Notes: generated by a model not told the origin, from the letters alone. A stretch of 64,000 nucleotides of DNA from Candidatus Odyssella thessalonicensis L13 (GCF_000190415.1 NZ_AEWF01000004.1:124001-188000); one strand, 5' to 3'. Counted from the stretch's first letter, positions 36,511 through 47,475 are shown. Numbers and translations are program-made.

Positions 36511-36588
36511 ATGAAAATCAATGTCTTATTTTTTAGTGTCTTTGCGTTTTTAATATGGACTTTTATTCTTCCTGACCTAATTTTTTGA
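36511..36588 (+). CDS. Possible 25-residue hydrophobic peptide
   Basis: An ATG at 36511 opens a 25-codon frame rich in Phe, Leu and Ile with a single Trp, compatible with one membrane segment. Only a weak AGAAA lies upstream. It ends 28 bases before the Cys-rich peptide gene. This could be chance in a T-rich region. Confidence 0.2.
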   Translation: MKINVLFFSVFAFLIWTFILPDLIF

Positions 36589-36616
36589 TAAAGGGTGTTT
36601 AACACGGAGAATAATT

Positions 36617-36808
36617 ATGGTTATTCCCTCTTTCTTAATTATTCTTGCTAGCAATGTTTGTCCTGTTGAAAAAGACGTCAAATGTTGCGTTGACTGTGAA
36701 GCGCGTTTCTTAATCTGCCAGAAGAATAGCGACAGTTTAACTGAGAAAATGAACTGTTTGCAAAGGAAGCGTCAATGTCAAGAGAGGTGTAGCAGTAAGA
36801 AGGACTAG
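36617..36808 (+). CDS. Small cysteine-rich exported peptide (63 aa)
   Basis: GGAG lies eight bases before the ATG. The first 12 residues are hydrophobic, as in a short signal sequence. The rest contains eight cysteines (15, 23, 24, 27, 34, 47, 54, 58) in a C-x7-CC-x2-C-x6-C-x12-C-x6-C-x3-C pattern and is otherwise rich in Lys, Arg, Glu and Gln. No lipobox is evident. Such cysteine density suggests either disulfide bonding outside the cytoplasm or metal binding. No known family was recognised. It lies isolated between the LON-domain operon and the phosphomannomutase gene. Confidence 0.6.
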   Translation: MVIPSFLIILASNVCPVEKDVKCCVDCEARFLICQKNSDSLTEKMNCLQRKRQCQERCSSKKD

Positions 36809-36912
36809 CCTCTTAGAAAGAAGTAGGACTTTCTTAGGTTGGTCATTCCGCAGTCCCTCTTTATATAAACTTTAAAAGGCCGGCGCCTTGTCAGCGACGC
36901 GGCAGCTTAAGA

Positions 36913-38289
36913 TTAGCCAAGAGCATCGATGCTGAAGAATTTATTTAAATGCAACCTTAGATTCTGCTGGAGCTGTTCAAGCCCCGCAGCGGTCTTTGAT
37001 TCGCAGCGTCCCACCAATGCTGGCTGAGTATTGGAAGCACGGATTAACCACCACCCATTGTCATCACTGTAGCGTAGGCCATCAATATCTGAAAAATTAA
37101 TATTCTGTCTTTGGAAATCTTTCTTCATCTCTTCAATGATTTGAAACTTAATTTCGTCTGGACAATCAATTCTTAATTCTGAGGTGGAATGATACTTGGG
37201 TAGACCATCATAGATCTCAGCACAGCTTTGCTCAGAATTCTGAAGGATATTGATAAAGCGAATCGCTCCATACAGCGCATCATCATACCCATAATATCTG
37301 TCAGCAAAGAATAGATGGCCACTTACTTCCCCTGCCAGAGGGGCGTTTTCTTTCTTGGCCATCATCTTTACAAACGAGTGGCCGGTACGACACATGAGCG
37401 CCTGTCCCCCCAGTGCCGGGATCATTTCATAAAAAGCCTGGCTGGTTTTTACATCGCCAATAATCTTAGCGCCCGGTTGGTTTTTTAAAATGTCATCTGC
37501 AAATATTATCAGCAATTGGTCACCCATAAAGGCGCGGCCTTTATGATCTAAGACTCCTAACCGGTCTGCATCGCCATCAAATGCAATCCCCGCATCACAG
37601 CTATGCTCTTCAATTACTTGCCGTAGCTGCATAAGATTCTTGTCAACCGAAGGATCAGGGTGATGATTGGGGAAATTACCATCAATTGTACTATTGATAA
37701 TAATATGCTCTCCCTCTAAGTGCTGGATGAGAAATTCAAGGATTTCTCCGGCCGCCCCATTGCCTGGATCCCAAGCAAGTTTTAAGGGCTTCTTAGCGGG
37801 AATATAATCCTGCAAAAGCCGAGCAATATAAAATTCACGGACATCAATATGTTCGATCTCCCCTGCGACCTCAGCCCGGTGGAAGGGCTGGCTTGCCAGG
37901 CTACGGATACTGTCACCAAAGAAAGGACCATCCTTTAAGGTGATCTTAAAGCCATTATCATCTTTCGGATTATGAGATCCGGTAATCATGATGCCGGCAA
38001 AAACAGGCAGAGTTTGGGTAGCAAAGTAAAGCATGGGGGTAGGTCCCACCCCTATATCTAATATAGTTATCCCAGCCTCGATTAATCCTTGAGTTAAATG
38101 CTGATGCATTTCTGGAGAAGATAAACGGCCATCGCGTCCAAGGCAGATTAGATGTTGATCTTGTTGACGGACCCATGTCCCAAAACGCCGTCCTATTTCT
38201 AAGGCATCCTTGGCCCCCAGATTGTGGTTGATCGTTCCTCGGATGTCGTATTCTCGCAAAATATGCGGGCTAAATTGGTGCTGAGTCAT
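36913..38289 (-). CDS. Phosphomannomutase / phosphoglucomutase
   Basis: This 458-residue alpha-D-phosphohexomutase of the AlgC/ManB type interconverts mannose- or glucose-1-phosphate and the 6-phosphates for surface polysaccharide synthesis. The phosphoserine loop is TGSHNPKDDNGFK (S105 catalytic, H106). The metal loop is DGDADRLG in the middle, the sugar loop GEVSGHLFF and the C-terminal phosphate loop near IRASNTQPALVGR. All key residues are present. It follows galU by 30 bases in the same direction, so the pair supplies sugar nucleotides. Confidence 0.93.
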   Translation of the reverse strand: MTQHQFSPHILREYDIRGTINHNLGAKDALEIGRRFGTWVRQQDQHLICLGRDGRLSSPEMHQHLTQGLIEAGITILDIGVGPTPMLYFATQTLPVFAGIMITGSHNPKDDNGFKITLKDGPFFGDSIRSLASQPFHRAEVAGEIEHIDVREFYIARLLQDYIPAKKPLKLAWDPGNGAAGEILEFLIQHLEGEHIIINSTIDGNFPNHHPDPSVDKNLMQLRQVIEEHSCDAGIAFDGDADRLGVLDHKGRAFMGDQLLIIFADDILKNQPGAKIIGDVKTSQAFYEMIPALGGQALMCRTGHSFVKMMAKKENAPLAGEVSGHLFFADRYYGYDDALYGAIRFINILQNSEQSCAEIYDGLPKYHSTSELRIDCPDEIKFQIIEEMKKDFQRQNINFSDIDGLRYSDDNGWWLIRASNTQPALVGRCESKTAAGLEQLQQNLRLHLNKFFSIDALG

Positions 38290-38319
38290 GGGGTATTGGT
38301 CTCATCTTGAAACTGTTGT

Positions 38320-39198
38320 TTATTCTCTAATCTTTAAATTCTTGAGGGTGGTAAGAAGCTTTTCGCGGAGATCATTGCGTTCAAAAGCATTGGCTATATT
38401 GGCTTCCAGCCAACCTTCCTTGGTGCCACAGTCATAACGTTGACCTGCAAATCGCACACCATAAAATGGGATGCCGGCTTGGATCATGGGATAGAACGCG
38501 TCGGTTAGTTGGATCTCTTTACAGATGCCCAGGTTGTGGATATTGATAGATTCAAAAGTCATCGGATCAAGAATATAGCGACCAACGATGGCAGTACAGG
38601 ATGGGCTACGATGCGGGGCAGGCTTTTCAATAACATGCTTGGCTTTGACAATCCAGCCATCATCACTCTCGATGTCCAGGATGCCATACCGTGACACGTG
38701 CAGGGGCTCAACATCCATAACCGCCGTATAATTGCCGCGGCCCAGCTTCTCATAAGCACTGATCATTTGGGCAGTGCAAGGCGCCCCTCCTATAATCATA
38801 TCATCGGCCAGAAGTAAAGCAAAAGGTTCATTGCCGACCAGATGGCGGGTGCACCAGACAGCATGTCCCAGTCCCAAAGGCTGCTGCTGTCTGATAAAAA
38901 TAGCGTCTCCCGGACTAAGCTGAGACGATTTTACTTTTTCTAGCTCTTTGGTGTTGCCGCGTTCTGCCAAGGTTCTCTCGAGTAATGGATTGCTATCAAA
39001 ATGATCTTCAATGGCAGTTTTACCCTGAGATGTAATAAAAATAAATCTTTCTATTCCGGCCGCTTTGGCTTCTTCAACCGCATGTTGGATCAGTGGCTTG
39101 TCACCAACGGTGAGCATTTCTTTAGGGATCGCTTTTGTTGCCGGTAAGAAGCGTGTCCCTAAGCCGGCGACAGGAAAAACAGCCGTTCTGATTCTCAT
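38320..39198 (-). CDS. galU: UTP-glucose-1-phosphate uridylyltransferase GalU
   Basis: This 292-residue enzyme makes UDP-glucose for LPS and other glycans. The pyrophosphorylase signature is FPVAGLGTRFLPATKAIPKE (8-27), followed by KPLIQHAVEEA, LLADDMI (metal/nucleotide Asp pair) and the late FAGQRYDCGTKEGW. The length is normal. It is upstream of the phosphomannomutase in a two-gene unit and downstream of the HtrA-like protease by 72 bases. Confidence 0.96.
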   Translation of the reverse strand: MRIRTAVFPVAGLGTRFLPATKAIPKEMLTVGDKPLIQHAVEEAKAAGIERFIFITSQGKTAIEDHFDSNPLLERTLAERGNTKELEKVKSSQLSPGDAIFIRQQQPLGLGHAVWCTRHLVGNEPFALLLADDMIIGGAPCTAQMISAYEKLGRGNYTAVMDVEPLHVSRYGILDIESDDGWIVKAKHVIEKPAPHRSPSCTAIVGRYILDPMTFESINIHNLGICKEIQLTDAFYPMIQAGIPFYGVRFAGQRYDCGTKEGWLEANIANAFERNDLREKLLTTLKNLKIRE

Positions 39199-39270
39199 GC
39201 ACTTTCTCTTGCTGGAGCGTTAAAAGTACCCTTAGGATAGGGTAAAGCTTTTAATCTCTCCAGAACAATT

Positions 39271-40803
39271 TTATTCAATATCTTTTGCATCCCATTCAAG
39301 CGTTTTATCATTAAAGGAATAAAGTTTAGGAGAATCAAACTTACCTTCATAGGTAATAATAGCGATACGTTCTTGCCGATCCATACTGGAATACTGACCC
39401 AGTCCCATGGATCCGACATAGTCAACATAGCGAATGGAGAAGGTTTTCTTCTTCGCCAGCTCTGGAATTGCCTTTTGAAGATCGTCTAAAGATTTAATAG
39501 GCTTATTGTCAAGAGCTTTGATGGCAAATAACTTTGGCGTCATAAAGAAAGGAAGTTTAAAACTCTCATTACGGCTGATTGCGTTAAAAGGAGAAGTTTG
39601 CCCGATGCCCATAATAAAAACGCCCTGTTCTTTTTCGCCAAAGAAATAATTAACAAACTCATTGTTGCTAAACCAGGTAGTATCGGCAAAGGAGATAAAC
39701 TTGTGGTAAGGAGCCGCGCTCAAAGCATAGGGTGTTAATTTAACTTCCTTAAGCTTGCCATCGCGATAAATTTCAAGAGTTATGTCGGCGCCATTACTAT
39801 GGTTAATACTTTTTTCGAATTGATACAGATGGGGGCCAACCATTTCTCCATTTAATGACCAGATTAAATCGCCTGCTTCCAAGGCCGCACTGGCGGCGGT
39901 TCCTTTAACTGTTCCCTGAACAATAGCAACTTTATTTTGGGCGTCTGGAAATTTTTCCTTATATTTTACTAAAGCCTCTTTCGGCAGGATGCCTGCTTTT
40001 TCATAATCTGAGATACTGCCATAACCGGGAATGGCGCCGGTGCTCCAGATTTGAGGAAGTTTCCCCTGCTTAATGACCTCCAGCGCATCAATTAAATAGC
40101 TTGCAGGGAGGCCAGACCCAGAGGTAAATTTACCGCCATAAACAATCCCGACAACTTTACCTTCATCATCAAAAATTGGTGATCCACTCGCACCGCCAAC
40201 CGTAAGACCGGAAAAACTGAACGACTGTTCTCCGAAGGGACCTAGATTATCATAAATGCTGTAGACTGTCCCTTTAAAGGTCGAGAATTCATCGCGGGCA
40301 GAATTGCCCATCGAATAGACCGTTTGATTAACGGCAATGGGGTGCTTCGAGAATTCAAGAGCAATGGCAGCCTTAGGCAATTTTTCGGGGTCGACTTTAA
40401 GAAAGGCATAGTCTCCTAAAGTGGCCAGAGGCAAATGATGCGCCTCCACCGAAGAGCCATCCGCAAACTTAACGGTATAAGTGCTAACCGTCATATCCCC
40501 CGCCACATGCTTGTTGGTAGCAATAATGCCCCGTTCTTTGTCAACAATAAAGCCACTGCCTGCCCATGTTGTCCGCTCATTCGCTTCCACATTGGCAAAA
40601 GTCTTGACGTCAATAATCACCACTCCTTTACGCACGAGATCCAGAATCCGCTTTTTACCTTTGCTGACATCGGTGCCTTCATTTGCTGCGGAGACGAGGG
40701 TAGCGCCTTCCTGGGGATTTGAAACAGTCGGAAGTTGGACAGCTATACTACTGCTGGTGGCCAATAACCCCACAAAAAGCAAAGCAGACGGAAATGTGCA
40801 CAT
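39271..40803 (-). CDS. Exported trypsin-like serine protease with PDZ-like region (HtrA-like)
   Basis: This 510-residue protein has a signal peptide (about 1-22). The chymotrypsin-fold triad is visible as H99 (TNKHV), D131 (LGDYAFLKVD) and S206 (GGASGSPIF). A PDZ-like domain follows: QGTVKGTAASAALEAGDLIWSLNGEMV fits the carboxylate-loop and hydrophobic-groove pattern. A second, more diverged C-terminal domain ends the chain. The role would be periplasmic protein quality control, though it differs from canonical DegP and could be secreted. AGAGG precedes the ATG. It is divergent from sdhE. Confidence 0.87.
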   Translation of the reverse strand: MCTFPSALLFVGLLATSSSIAVQLPTVSNPQEGATLVSAANEGTDVSKGKKRILDLVRKGVVIIDVKTFANVEANERTTWAGSGFIVDKERGIIATNKHVAGDMTVSTYTVKFADGSSVEAHHLPLATLGDYAFLKVDPEKLPKAAIALEFSKHPIAVNQTVYSMGNSARDEFSTFKGTVYSIYDNLGPFGEQSFSFSGLTVGGASGSPIFDDEGKVVGIVYGGKFTSGSGLPASYLIDALEVIKQGKLPQIWSTGAIPGYGSISDYEKAGILPKEALVKYKEKFPDAQNKVAIVQGTVKGTAASAALEAGDLIWSLNGEMVGPHLYQFEKSINHSNGADITLEIYRDGKLKEVKLTPYALSAAPYHKFISFADTTWFSNNEFVNYFFGEKEQGVFIMGIGQTSPFNAISRNESFKLPFFMTPKLFAIKALDNKPIKSLDDLQKAIPELAKKKTFSIRYVDYVGSMGLGQYSSMDRQERIAIITYEGKFDSPKLYSFNDKTLEWDAKDIE

Positions 40804-40878
40804 GGTAAGACCTCTTAACAGTATTGCTTGTGATAAAACTCAACATAGAGCATGATTCTTAAGGAAGGGTAAAAATTG

Positions 40879-41130
40879 ATGACTATTTACTTAAAACGAT
40901 TAATCTATAACGCCACCCATCGCGGCCTAAAAGAAACCGACGTTTTATTAGGAAAATATGCGTGTGCTTGCTTGCCAACCCTAAGTGATTCCCAACAAAA
41001 ACTGTTTGAGCAGTTATTAGCAGAGCAGGATGCCGATATCCTTTCGTGGTGTATGGGGAATACCACAGTTCCTGACTGCTATCATGCCATAATTTGTGAA
41101 ATACTTGCGTTTCATAAACAACAACGCTAG
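40879..41130 (+). CDS. sdhE: FAD assembly factor SdhE
   Basis: This is a small DUF339 protein that helps attach FAD to succinate dehydrogenase. The family motif RGLKETD (RGxxE) lies at about 15-21, with the following helices typical of SdhE. The frame can start at a TTG at 40876, but the ATG at 40879 is preferred, giving 83 residues. Its place directly upstream of mfd is common in alphaproteobacteria. Confidence 0.92.
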   Translation: MTIYLKRLIYNATHRGLKETDVLLGKYACACLPTLSDSQQKLFEQLLAEQDADILSWCMGNTTVPDCYHAIICEILAFHKQQR

Positions 41131-41166
41131 GGTTAGGCCAAGTTTAGGTTATCTAGTGTCGAAAGT

Positions 41167-44100
41167 ATGGCAAGCAGAATTTATTCAGGAATTGCGGTTG
41201 GATTCGAGCCTTTTATTATTCAAGATCTTCTCACCTCACAAGGGGCGTCTTGCCTCTTCTATATCGTCCCTAATGAGGAACGAGCCGTCCAGTTAACTGC
41301 TCAATTGAAGGTGGTCTTAACAACAATTGCAACTTATCATTTGCCGGCGTGGGATTGTCTTCCCTATGACCGGATTGGACCCAGTCAAGATGTCTTGACA
41401 CAGCGGATGCAGGTTTTATCGGCCATGGCCGCAAGCCAAGCGACAGTGGTGGTGTTATCGGCCTCTAGTTTCTTGCAACGCGTCCCACCCTTATCTAGTT
41501 TGATTAACCGTCACCATACATTAACGGTTGGGCAGACATTATCGATGACTGTGCTGATTGACAGTCTCAGTCAATCGGGCTATGTGCGGGTAGAGACGGT
41601 GAGAGAAGCAGGAGAATTTGCTGTTAGAGGCGATATCTTAGATATCTTTCCCGTTGGGTTGGCCGATCCCGTGCGATTAGATTTTTTTGGAGACCATCTC
41701 GAAAGAATCCGCCATTTTGATGCTCTAAATCAGACAACAATTAATCAGATTAATTACGTTGAGCTACAGCCGAGCCATGACCTGGCGTTGACCGATGAAC
41801 AAATTAAAAGGTTTCGACAAAATTACCGAGAACGCTTTGGCCATATTATAACCCCCCTCTATGAAGCAGTTTCAGAAGGGCGACGTTATGCAGGGATAGA
41901 GCATTGGTTGCCTCTGTTCTTTAAAACCATGGTTAGTGTTCTCGATTATGCCCCTCAAGCGCAAGTCTTTTATGATCATCAGGTTGAGGATGCTATTAAA
42001 ACTCGGCTAGAGTTGATCCATGACTATTATCACAATCGCTTAGCAAAGTTACCCGGAGATACCTCACCGCCTTATAATCCTGTCAAGCCTGAAGACAGCT
42101 ATCTAACCTTGAGGGAATGGGGACAGACCAAAGAGCAGGCTTATCTCGTAACGCCATTCAGCCAAGAACATCAAATTGATTATCAATGTCGGCGGGGGAT
42201 AAGCTTGCCGGTAGGGACTCCCACCCAGCAAGCTTTACAGCATTTGAAACAAACGCTGCAGCAGCATCCAGATCAACAAATTGTTCTTGCTTGTAGTAGC
42301 GAAGGATCGCGCGATCGATTGCAGCATATGCTTGAGGATTCAGGAGTCACCGATTTTAAAGTGGTTTCTCAGTGGCCGGGAGCTGAGTGTGCACGGAGTA
42401 TGAGCGTATATCCCTTGGATCACGGCTTTGCCACTCCCACCATGCTGGTCATTACAGAAAGTGACTTGTTAGGGGAGAGAATCATTCGCCAACCTAGCAA
42501 ACAGCGTAAAACTGAGAAATTATTGCTAGAAACTTCACAGTTATCCACGGGCGATTTAATTGTCCACCGCGATCATGGGGTTGGCCGCTATGAGGGGTTG
42601 GCGCCGGTAGAAGTGGATGGAGCTTTACATGATTGTTTAACGCTGGTCTATTACGGGGGAGATAAATTATTCTTACCAGTTGAAAATATTGATGCCATCA
42701 GCAAGTATGGCGACGCCGATACACTGGTGCAACTCGATCGATTAGGATCTGCTGCTTGGCAAAATCGTAAAGCGCGGGTTAAAAAGCGCATCCGTGAAAT
42801 TGCCGACTATTTAATTAAACTGGCGGCAGAGCGGGCCTTACAAGAGGCGCCGATCTTACAAATCAAGTCTCAAGATTATGATCGCTTCTGTGCCAGCTTT
42901 CCCTATGTCGAAACCGATGACCAGCTCAGAGCAATTGAAGAAACCTTGGCGGACATGGCCTCAGGTAATCCCATGGATCGGTTGATTTGCGGGGATGTGG
43001 GCTTTGGCAAGACTGAAGTCGCTTTAAGGGCGGCCTTTGTCGCTGTGGCTACGGGTAAACAAGTGGCAATTATTGCGCCAACAACGCTGCTCTGCCGTCA
43101 GCATTATCAAACCTTTTCGCGTCGGTTCCAAGCTTCTGGCTATCGGGTTGAGCAATTATCGCGCTTTGTTTCCCCCAAGAATGCTGAGGCCATCCGCCGC
43201 GATCTTAGTGAGGGCCAAGTTGATATTATTATTGCGACTCATGCCCTCTTTTCTGATAAAACCCAGTTTGTTGATTTAGGCCTGGTCATCATTGATGAAG
43301 AGCAGCATTTTGGCGTAAAGCAGAAAGAAAAACTGAAAACCTTACAAAAAGACGTCCATGTATTAACGTTAACCGCGACGCCGATTCCCCGAACCCTTCA
43401 GCTGGCGTTAACAGGGGTACGGCAAATGAGCTTAATTGCCACCCCGCCGATTGATCGTCTGGCGGTGCGGACCTTTGTGACCCCTTATGATAGTTTAGTG
43501 ATCCGTGAGGCGATCCTGCGCGAGCATTATCGTGGCGGACAGATTTTTTATGTCTCACCGCGGCTAGAAGATTTAACTGCTTTACAAGAACAACTGACCA
43601 AGTTATTGCCCGAGATAAAAATTGTTGTGGCTCATGGTCAGCTGTCCTCGGGGCAGTTGGAAGACGTTATGACAGCTTTTTATGACCGGAAGTTTGATCT
43701 ACTCTTGTCCACGAATATTGTTGAATCAGGCATTGATATCCCCAATGCCAATACCTTGGTTATCCATCGGGCAGATCTATTTGGCTTGGCGCAGTTATAT
43801 CAACTGCGGGGCCGCGTCGGCCGGTCTAAAGCGCAGGGGTATGCCTATCTGACCATCCCCTCTGATAAACCTGTCTCTGATACTTCTCTTAAACGATTAG
43901 AGGTTATGCAAACCTTAGATAAACTAGGGGCGGGCTTTACCTTGGCAAGCCATGATCTCGATATTCGGGGCACCGGGAATCTAGTAGGTGAGGAACAATC
44001 AGGTCATATTCGTGAGGTCGGTGTTGAGCTTTACCAGCATTTATTGCAAGAAGCGATTATTCAAGTCCGTGTCGAACAAGAAATGGGGGTTCCGTCTACG

Positions 44101-44559
44101 CAAGAAGAGTGGTCGCCGCAAATCAATCTGGGAACTTCCGTTATGATTCCAGAGACCTATGTGCGCGATCTCAATTTACGCTTAAACTTATATCGCCGCA
44201 TCGCTAATCTAAAATCGCGCGAAGAAATTGATGCCTTCGCTGCGGAAATGGCAGATCGTTTTGGCCGTTTACCAGCAGAGGTCCTCAATCTGCTTGAACT
44301 TATTGAGGTTAAGAGTTATTGTCGGGCCGCCCATATTGAAAAAGTTGATGTTGGCCCTAAAGGCGTGGTCATTTCCTTTAAGGATAATAAATTTCCTGAA
44401 CCAGAAAGGCTTATGAACTATATTCAGGATCCTAAAGTGAAAGCTAAATTGCGACCTGATCAAAAGATTGTCTTTATTCGCGAATGGGACTCTGCGGCCA
44501 AACGAGCACGCTCGGTGCGCATAATTTGTGCGAACTTGGCCAAGTTGGCTCAAGCTTAA
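41167..44559 (+). CDS. mfd: Transcription-repair coupling factor Mfd
   Basis: This 1130-residue protein displaces RNA polymerase stalled at lesions and recruits UvrA. It has the UvrB-like N-terminal module (about 1-330, [13 protein letters not shown] near 146), an RNA-polymerase-interacting domain with [16 protein letters not shown] near 460, a RecG-like helicase core with Walker [10 protein letters not shown] near 613, [15 protein letters not shown] and QLRGRVGRS, and the C-terminal TRCF domain. It is full length with no missing motif. It complements uvrB in the same window. Confidence 0.97.
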   Translation: MASRIYSGIAVGFEPFIIQDLLTSQGASCLFYIVPNEERAVQLTAQLKVVLTTIATYHLPAWDCLPYDRIGPSQDVLTQRMQVLSAMAASQATVVVLSASSFLQRVPPLSSLINRHHTLTVGQTLSMTVLIDSLSQSGYVRVETVREAGEFAVRGDILDIFPVGLADPVRLDFFGDHLERIRHFDALNQTTINQINYVELQPSHDLALTDEQIKRFRQNYRERFGHIITPLYEAVSEGRRYAGIEHWLPLFFKTMVSVLDYAPQAQVFYDHQVEDAIKTRLELIHDYYHNRLAKLPGDTSPPYNPVKPEDSYLTLREWGQTKEQAYLVTPFSQEHQIDYQCRRGISLPVGTPTQQALQHLKQTLQQHPDQQIVLACSSEGSRDRLQHMLEDSGVTDFKVVSQWPGAECARSMSVYPLDHGFATPTMLVITESDLLGERIIRQPSKQRKTEKLLLETSQLSTGDLIVHRDHGVGRYEGLAPVEVDGALHDCLTLVYYGGDKLFLPVENIDAISKYGDADTLVQLDRLGSAAWQNRKARVKKRIREIADYLIKLAAERALQEAPILQIKSQDYDRFCASFPYVETDDQLRAIEETLADMASGNPMDRLICGDVGFGKTEVALRAAFVAVATGKQVAIIAPTTLLCRQHYQTFSRRFQASGYRVEQLSRFVSPKNAEAIRRDLSEGQVDIIIATHALFSDKTQFVDLGLVIIDEEQHFGVKQKEKLKTLQKDVHVLTLTATPIPRTLQLALTGVRQMSLIATPPIDRLAVRTFVTPYDSLVIREAILREHYRGGQIFYVSPRLEDLTALQEQLTKLLPEIKIVVAHGQLSSGQLEDVMTAFYDRKFDLLLSTNIVESGIDIPNANTLVIHRADLFGLAQLYQLRGRVGRSKAQGYAYLTIPSDKPVSDTSLKRLEVMQTLDKLGAGFTLASHDLDIRGTGNLVGEEQSGHIREVGVELYQHLLQEAIIQVRVEQEMGVPSTQEEWSPQINLGTSVMIPETYVRDLNLRLNLYRRIANLKSREEIDAFAAEMADRFGRLPAEVLNLLELIEVKSYCRAAHIEKVDVGPKGVVISFKDNKFPEPERLMNYIQDPKVKAKLRPDQKIVFIREWDSAAKRARSVRIICANLAKLAQA

Positions 44560-44628
44560 GTACGCCATCACTTATAATTTAGGGGCCTCGGCTAAAAAAT
44601 GAGGAATAAAGAGGCGCCCCATCCCCCT

Positions 44629-47475
44629 TTAACCTTTTCGCGACGCTTCATCAAGTAAGGCGTGCATTGCCCGAAAGAGACGTGGGTTTCCTATAAAACC
44701 TTTCTCTTTGTCCAGGCGCTCAAAGGGCGTTAAGCCTTCGCCATCAGGTAGGTGCATATCTGCACCATGATCAATAAGCAGCTTCAAAATATCTATATTG
44801 TGCGTCGTAATAGCCTGATTCAAAGGTGTCAAACCTTTGTCTTTTTTGATATTAACAAGGGCTCCATGATCCAAGAGAATCCTGACCATTTCTACATCGT
44901 TTATGACAATTGCATAGTCCAGATAGGATATATTTAAAAAGTTAGGGTGTCTTGCATTAACATCAGCGCCGGCATCAATTAACAGCTTGATCACTGCTTT
45001 ATTATTCTGAGATAAAGCGGCGCCTAAAATTGTTGCATCTTGAGTCATATGATTAGGGTTGGCGCCTGCAGTTAACAAAGCTTGAACGATACTTTCGTCG
45101 TTACCTTTAACGGCTAAAAATAGTGGTGTTATCCGAAAGTCATTGGCAATATTTACATCAGGCTGTTTCTTGAGAAGTAAAGAGACTAAGTTCGAGCGTT
45201 TTTCTTCCAACGCTGTGTGTAGAGGTGTGTCTCCGATTGCATCCTGCACATTGATGTCAGCCTTTGCCCTCAGCAGAGCCTCAACTAGAGGAACATTGCC
45301 TAATTTTACGGCATAATGGAGCGGTGTTCGGCGGTTTTTGTCTGAAGCATTTACATCGGCCCCGACATCAATGAGGAATCTGGCTATCCTTAAATTACCA
45401 TCTTCAGTTCCTGGGTGTCTCATTAGATACAATAAGGGGGTGTCCTCGTTATCATTATAAATGTTGAGGTCTGCGCCCTTGCTTAAGAGAGTTTTAGTAA
45501 TATCGAAGAGATATTCAGGATCTAAACTTGAAAATAGACCGCCATGGATACCATAAAATCCCGTTAATGAGGTTTTTATATGGATTCTATCCATTCTTTC
45601 CTTAATTGCTGTGAGCTTAGGGGCCCTGATTATCTTACTGATGGCCTTTATTGCTTTCCAAGGATAAAGCAGGTAGGAGATCCTTTTTATGGCGGCTGGT
45701 TCATTTAGAGGAATTGTTTTCTCAATCCAGCGGTTTAAAAGCGGTATAAATTGAGGTAAAGGAGCAGATAAGACAAGATTGATTGATCGCAAAATCTTCC
45801 TGGAATTCTTTAAAGCGGGGCTATAAACCATATCCATAGGAATATACGGATCCTCTTCATAAGTTCTCAATAAAGAGTCGGGCGAGAAAGGGAAAAGAGA
45901 TGCTATCCATTCATTACGCAGACGTTGATAGTTTTCGCGCTCAATAAACCAAGCGTCATTATCTTGATTAATTCTACGCAAACTAAAGTGGCCCATTTCG
46001 AATTCCCACTGATAAGCCGGGATATCATTTATAAAGAGGATAAGGATGGGAAAGGTGCCGTTAATGGTCGGAGAACCTGTTCTTAAATCCTGCCAAGACA
46101 ATTTATATCCTTCACGGGAAAACAGCTCGCATAGGCGCTCAAGTTTCTGACTCGCTTGCTTAAACCCTTCCTTTTCCAAATTTAGCCAGGGTTGATTCAG
46201 AGCTTTATCGGGAATAAGCTTAGCAATCACATTTAGCATATTAAAGATTCCCTTAGGAGAAGCTTCCTCTACTGGGTAATTAGATTTAATCTCATAAATT
46301 GGTACTGAGCCCTGGGGAGAACGGCCATACTGGACATCATTAAGATTGGCAACGGGGTTTCCGTTGTTTAAATCTGAGACTACTCTAACCCACTCATTAT
46401 GGACAGTTTTAGTGGTCGCCTGAGGAATATAAGAATAACTTTTAAAGAAAAGCTTCATTTTTTGAAAAGGGGCATCGTTCTGCTTTGCCTGAGATCCTTT
46501 TTGAGGAGCTAAGCGCTGCTCAACCCTCTCTAAAGTTTCAACTGACAACAGGCCATTGTGATGACCCAGGAGAACCATCAGAAGATTGCGAAGCGAGGTC
46601 TCGCCACAGTCAGGAAATTTTGCCCCCTCATAAACGGTGTCAGTGCGGTAATTAATGTCATCAATAAACAGGCTGCCATAAGATGCTTGAGCCTTTGCCT
46701 TAAAGAAAATCAGTTCCTCGTCGTCCGATTGTAGGCTTTCAAACAGGTATAATTTTTTCTCTTCGATGGAGTTAATGCTGTCGGGAAGGGGCAGAGATAA
46801 ATTAAATTCCCGAGAAGTCATAAGCTCTTCCTCCATTAAATCGGGTAGCTTTTGTAGATCATTTTTGTTGTCCGCCACCAGGCAAAAATAGCCGAGCAAT
46901 GAAATGATAACGATATTGGATGGATAAAGCTGCTGTTGCGGCTGGGCAGGGTTGGCCAGTTCTTCTTCCATCTGATAGGCATCCAAGAGCAGCTCCGCAA
47001 ACTCTCTTATCGGCTTAGGCTTCAGATTCCGACTTACAGGTTTAAATTTTGAAATAATGGTGCTGATTTTATTCTCGCGACTATCGGTGTTTATTAAGGT
47101 AATAATGATATCATTAATTAGCTCCAGCTTTGTGCTGAGATAGCCAGCAGGGTTACGCGCACTCCCGCTCGTATTGGCGACAAATTGAATGCCATCAGGG
47201 CTGGGGAAAAGGACTTGTATCAATTCAGCAATTTTATCTTGCGGTCTATCGGCTGACTCTTCTGCTTCTCCTGAAGTCTGATAGGGGCCAAAAAACCTAA
47301 TTCTTTCCAATAATCCGCCATGAATGGCAACCATCCCCCAGAATGGAGAGATATCTTTGTAATCCTCTTTAGTCTGCTTATACATCCCCGTCACCTGAGT
47401 AAAAGGAATGCTGGCCCTTGCTTGATAGAGGCTTAAGGACAAGACAACGGCTATTAATAATAAAACTATCTTCAT
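44629..47475 (-). CDS. Exported ankyrin-repeat protein with large N-terminal domain
   Basis: The frame opens at 47511, but the ATG at 47475 begins a clean signal peptide (MKIVLLLIAVVLSL...QARA) and is preferred, giving 948 residues. Counting from the longer frame, residues 40-640 form an unrecognised domain that contains FPDCGETSLRNLL with C302. A Cys followed by conserved G-E-T and later His-containing segments could suggest a hydrolase, but no family is assigned. About eight ankyrin repeats follow (from around 665 to 945), with regular D-x-N-x-x-D...TPL-x-x-A starts. Secreted ankyrin proteins are typical effectors of host-associated bacteria. Its 3-prime end faces mfd. Confidence 0.8.
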   Translation of the reverse strand: MKIVLLLIAVVLSLSLYQARASIPFTQVTGMYKQTKEDYKDISPFWGMVAIHGGLLERIRFFGPYQTSGEAEESADRPQDKIAELIQVLFPSPDGIQFVANTSGSARNPAGYLSTKLELINDIIITLINTDSRENKISTIISKFKPVSRNLKPKPIREFAELLLDAYQMEEELANPAQPQQQLYPSNIVIISLLGYFCLVADNKNDLQKLPDLMEEELMTSREFNLSLPLPDSINSIEEKKLYLFESLQSDDEELIFFKAKAQASYGSLFIDDINYRTDTVYEGAKFPDCGETSLRNLLMVLLGHHNGLLSVETLERVEQRLAPQKGSQAKQNDAPFQKMKLFFKSYSYIPQATTKTVHNEWVRVVSDLNNGNPVANLNDVQYGRSPQGSVPIYEIKSNYPVEEASPKGIFNMLNVIAKLIPDKALNQPWLNLEKEGFKQASQKLERLCELFSREGYKLSWQDLRTGSPTINGTFPILILFINDIPAYQWEFEMGHFSLRRINQDNDAWFIERENYQRLRNEWIASLFPFSPDSLLRTYEEDPYIPMDMVYSPALKNSRKILRSINLVLSAPLPQFIPLLNRWIEKTIPLNEPAAIKRISYLLYPWKAIKAISKIIRAPKLTAIKERMDRIHIKTSLTGFYGIHGGLFSSLDPEYLFDITKTLLSKGADLNIYNDNEDTPLLYLMRHPGTEDGNLRIARFLIDVGADVNASDKNRRTPLHYAVKLGNVPLVEALLRAKADINVQDAIGDTPLHTALEEKRSNLVSLLLKKQPDVNIANDFRITPLFLAVKGNDESIVQALLTAGANPNHMTQDATILGAALSQNNKAVIKLLIDAGADVNARHPNFLNISYLDYAIVINDVEMVRILLDHGALVNIKKDKGLTPLNQAITTHNIDILKLLIDHGADMHLPDGEGLTPFERLDKEKGFIGNPRLFRAMHALLDEASRKG

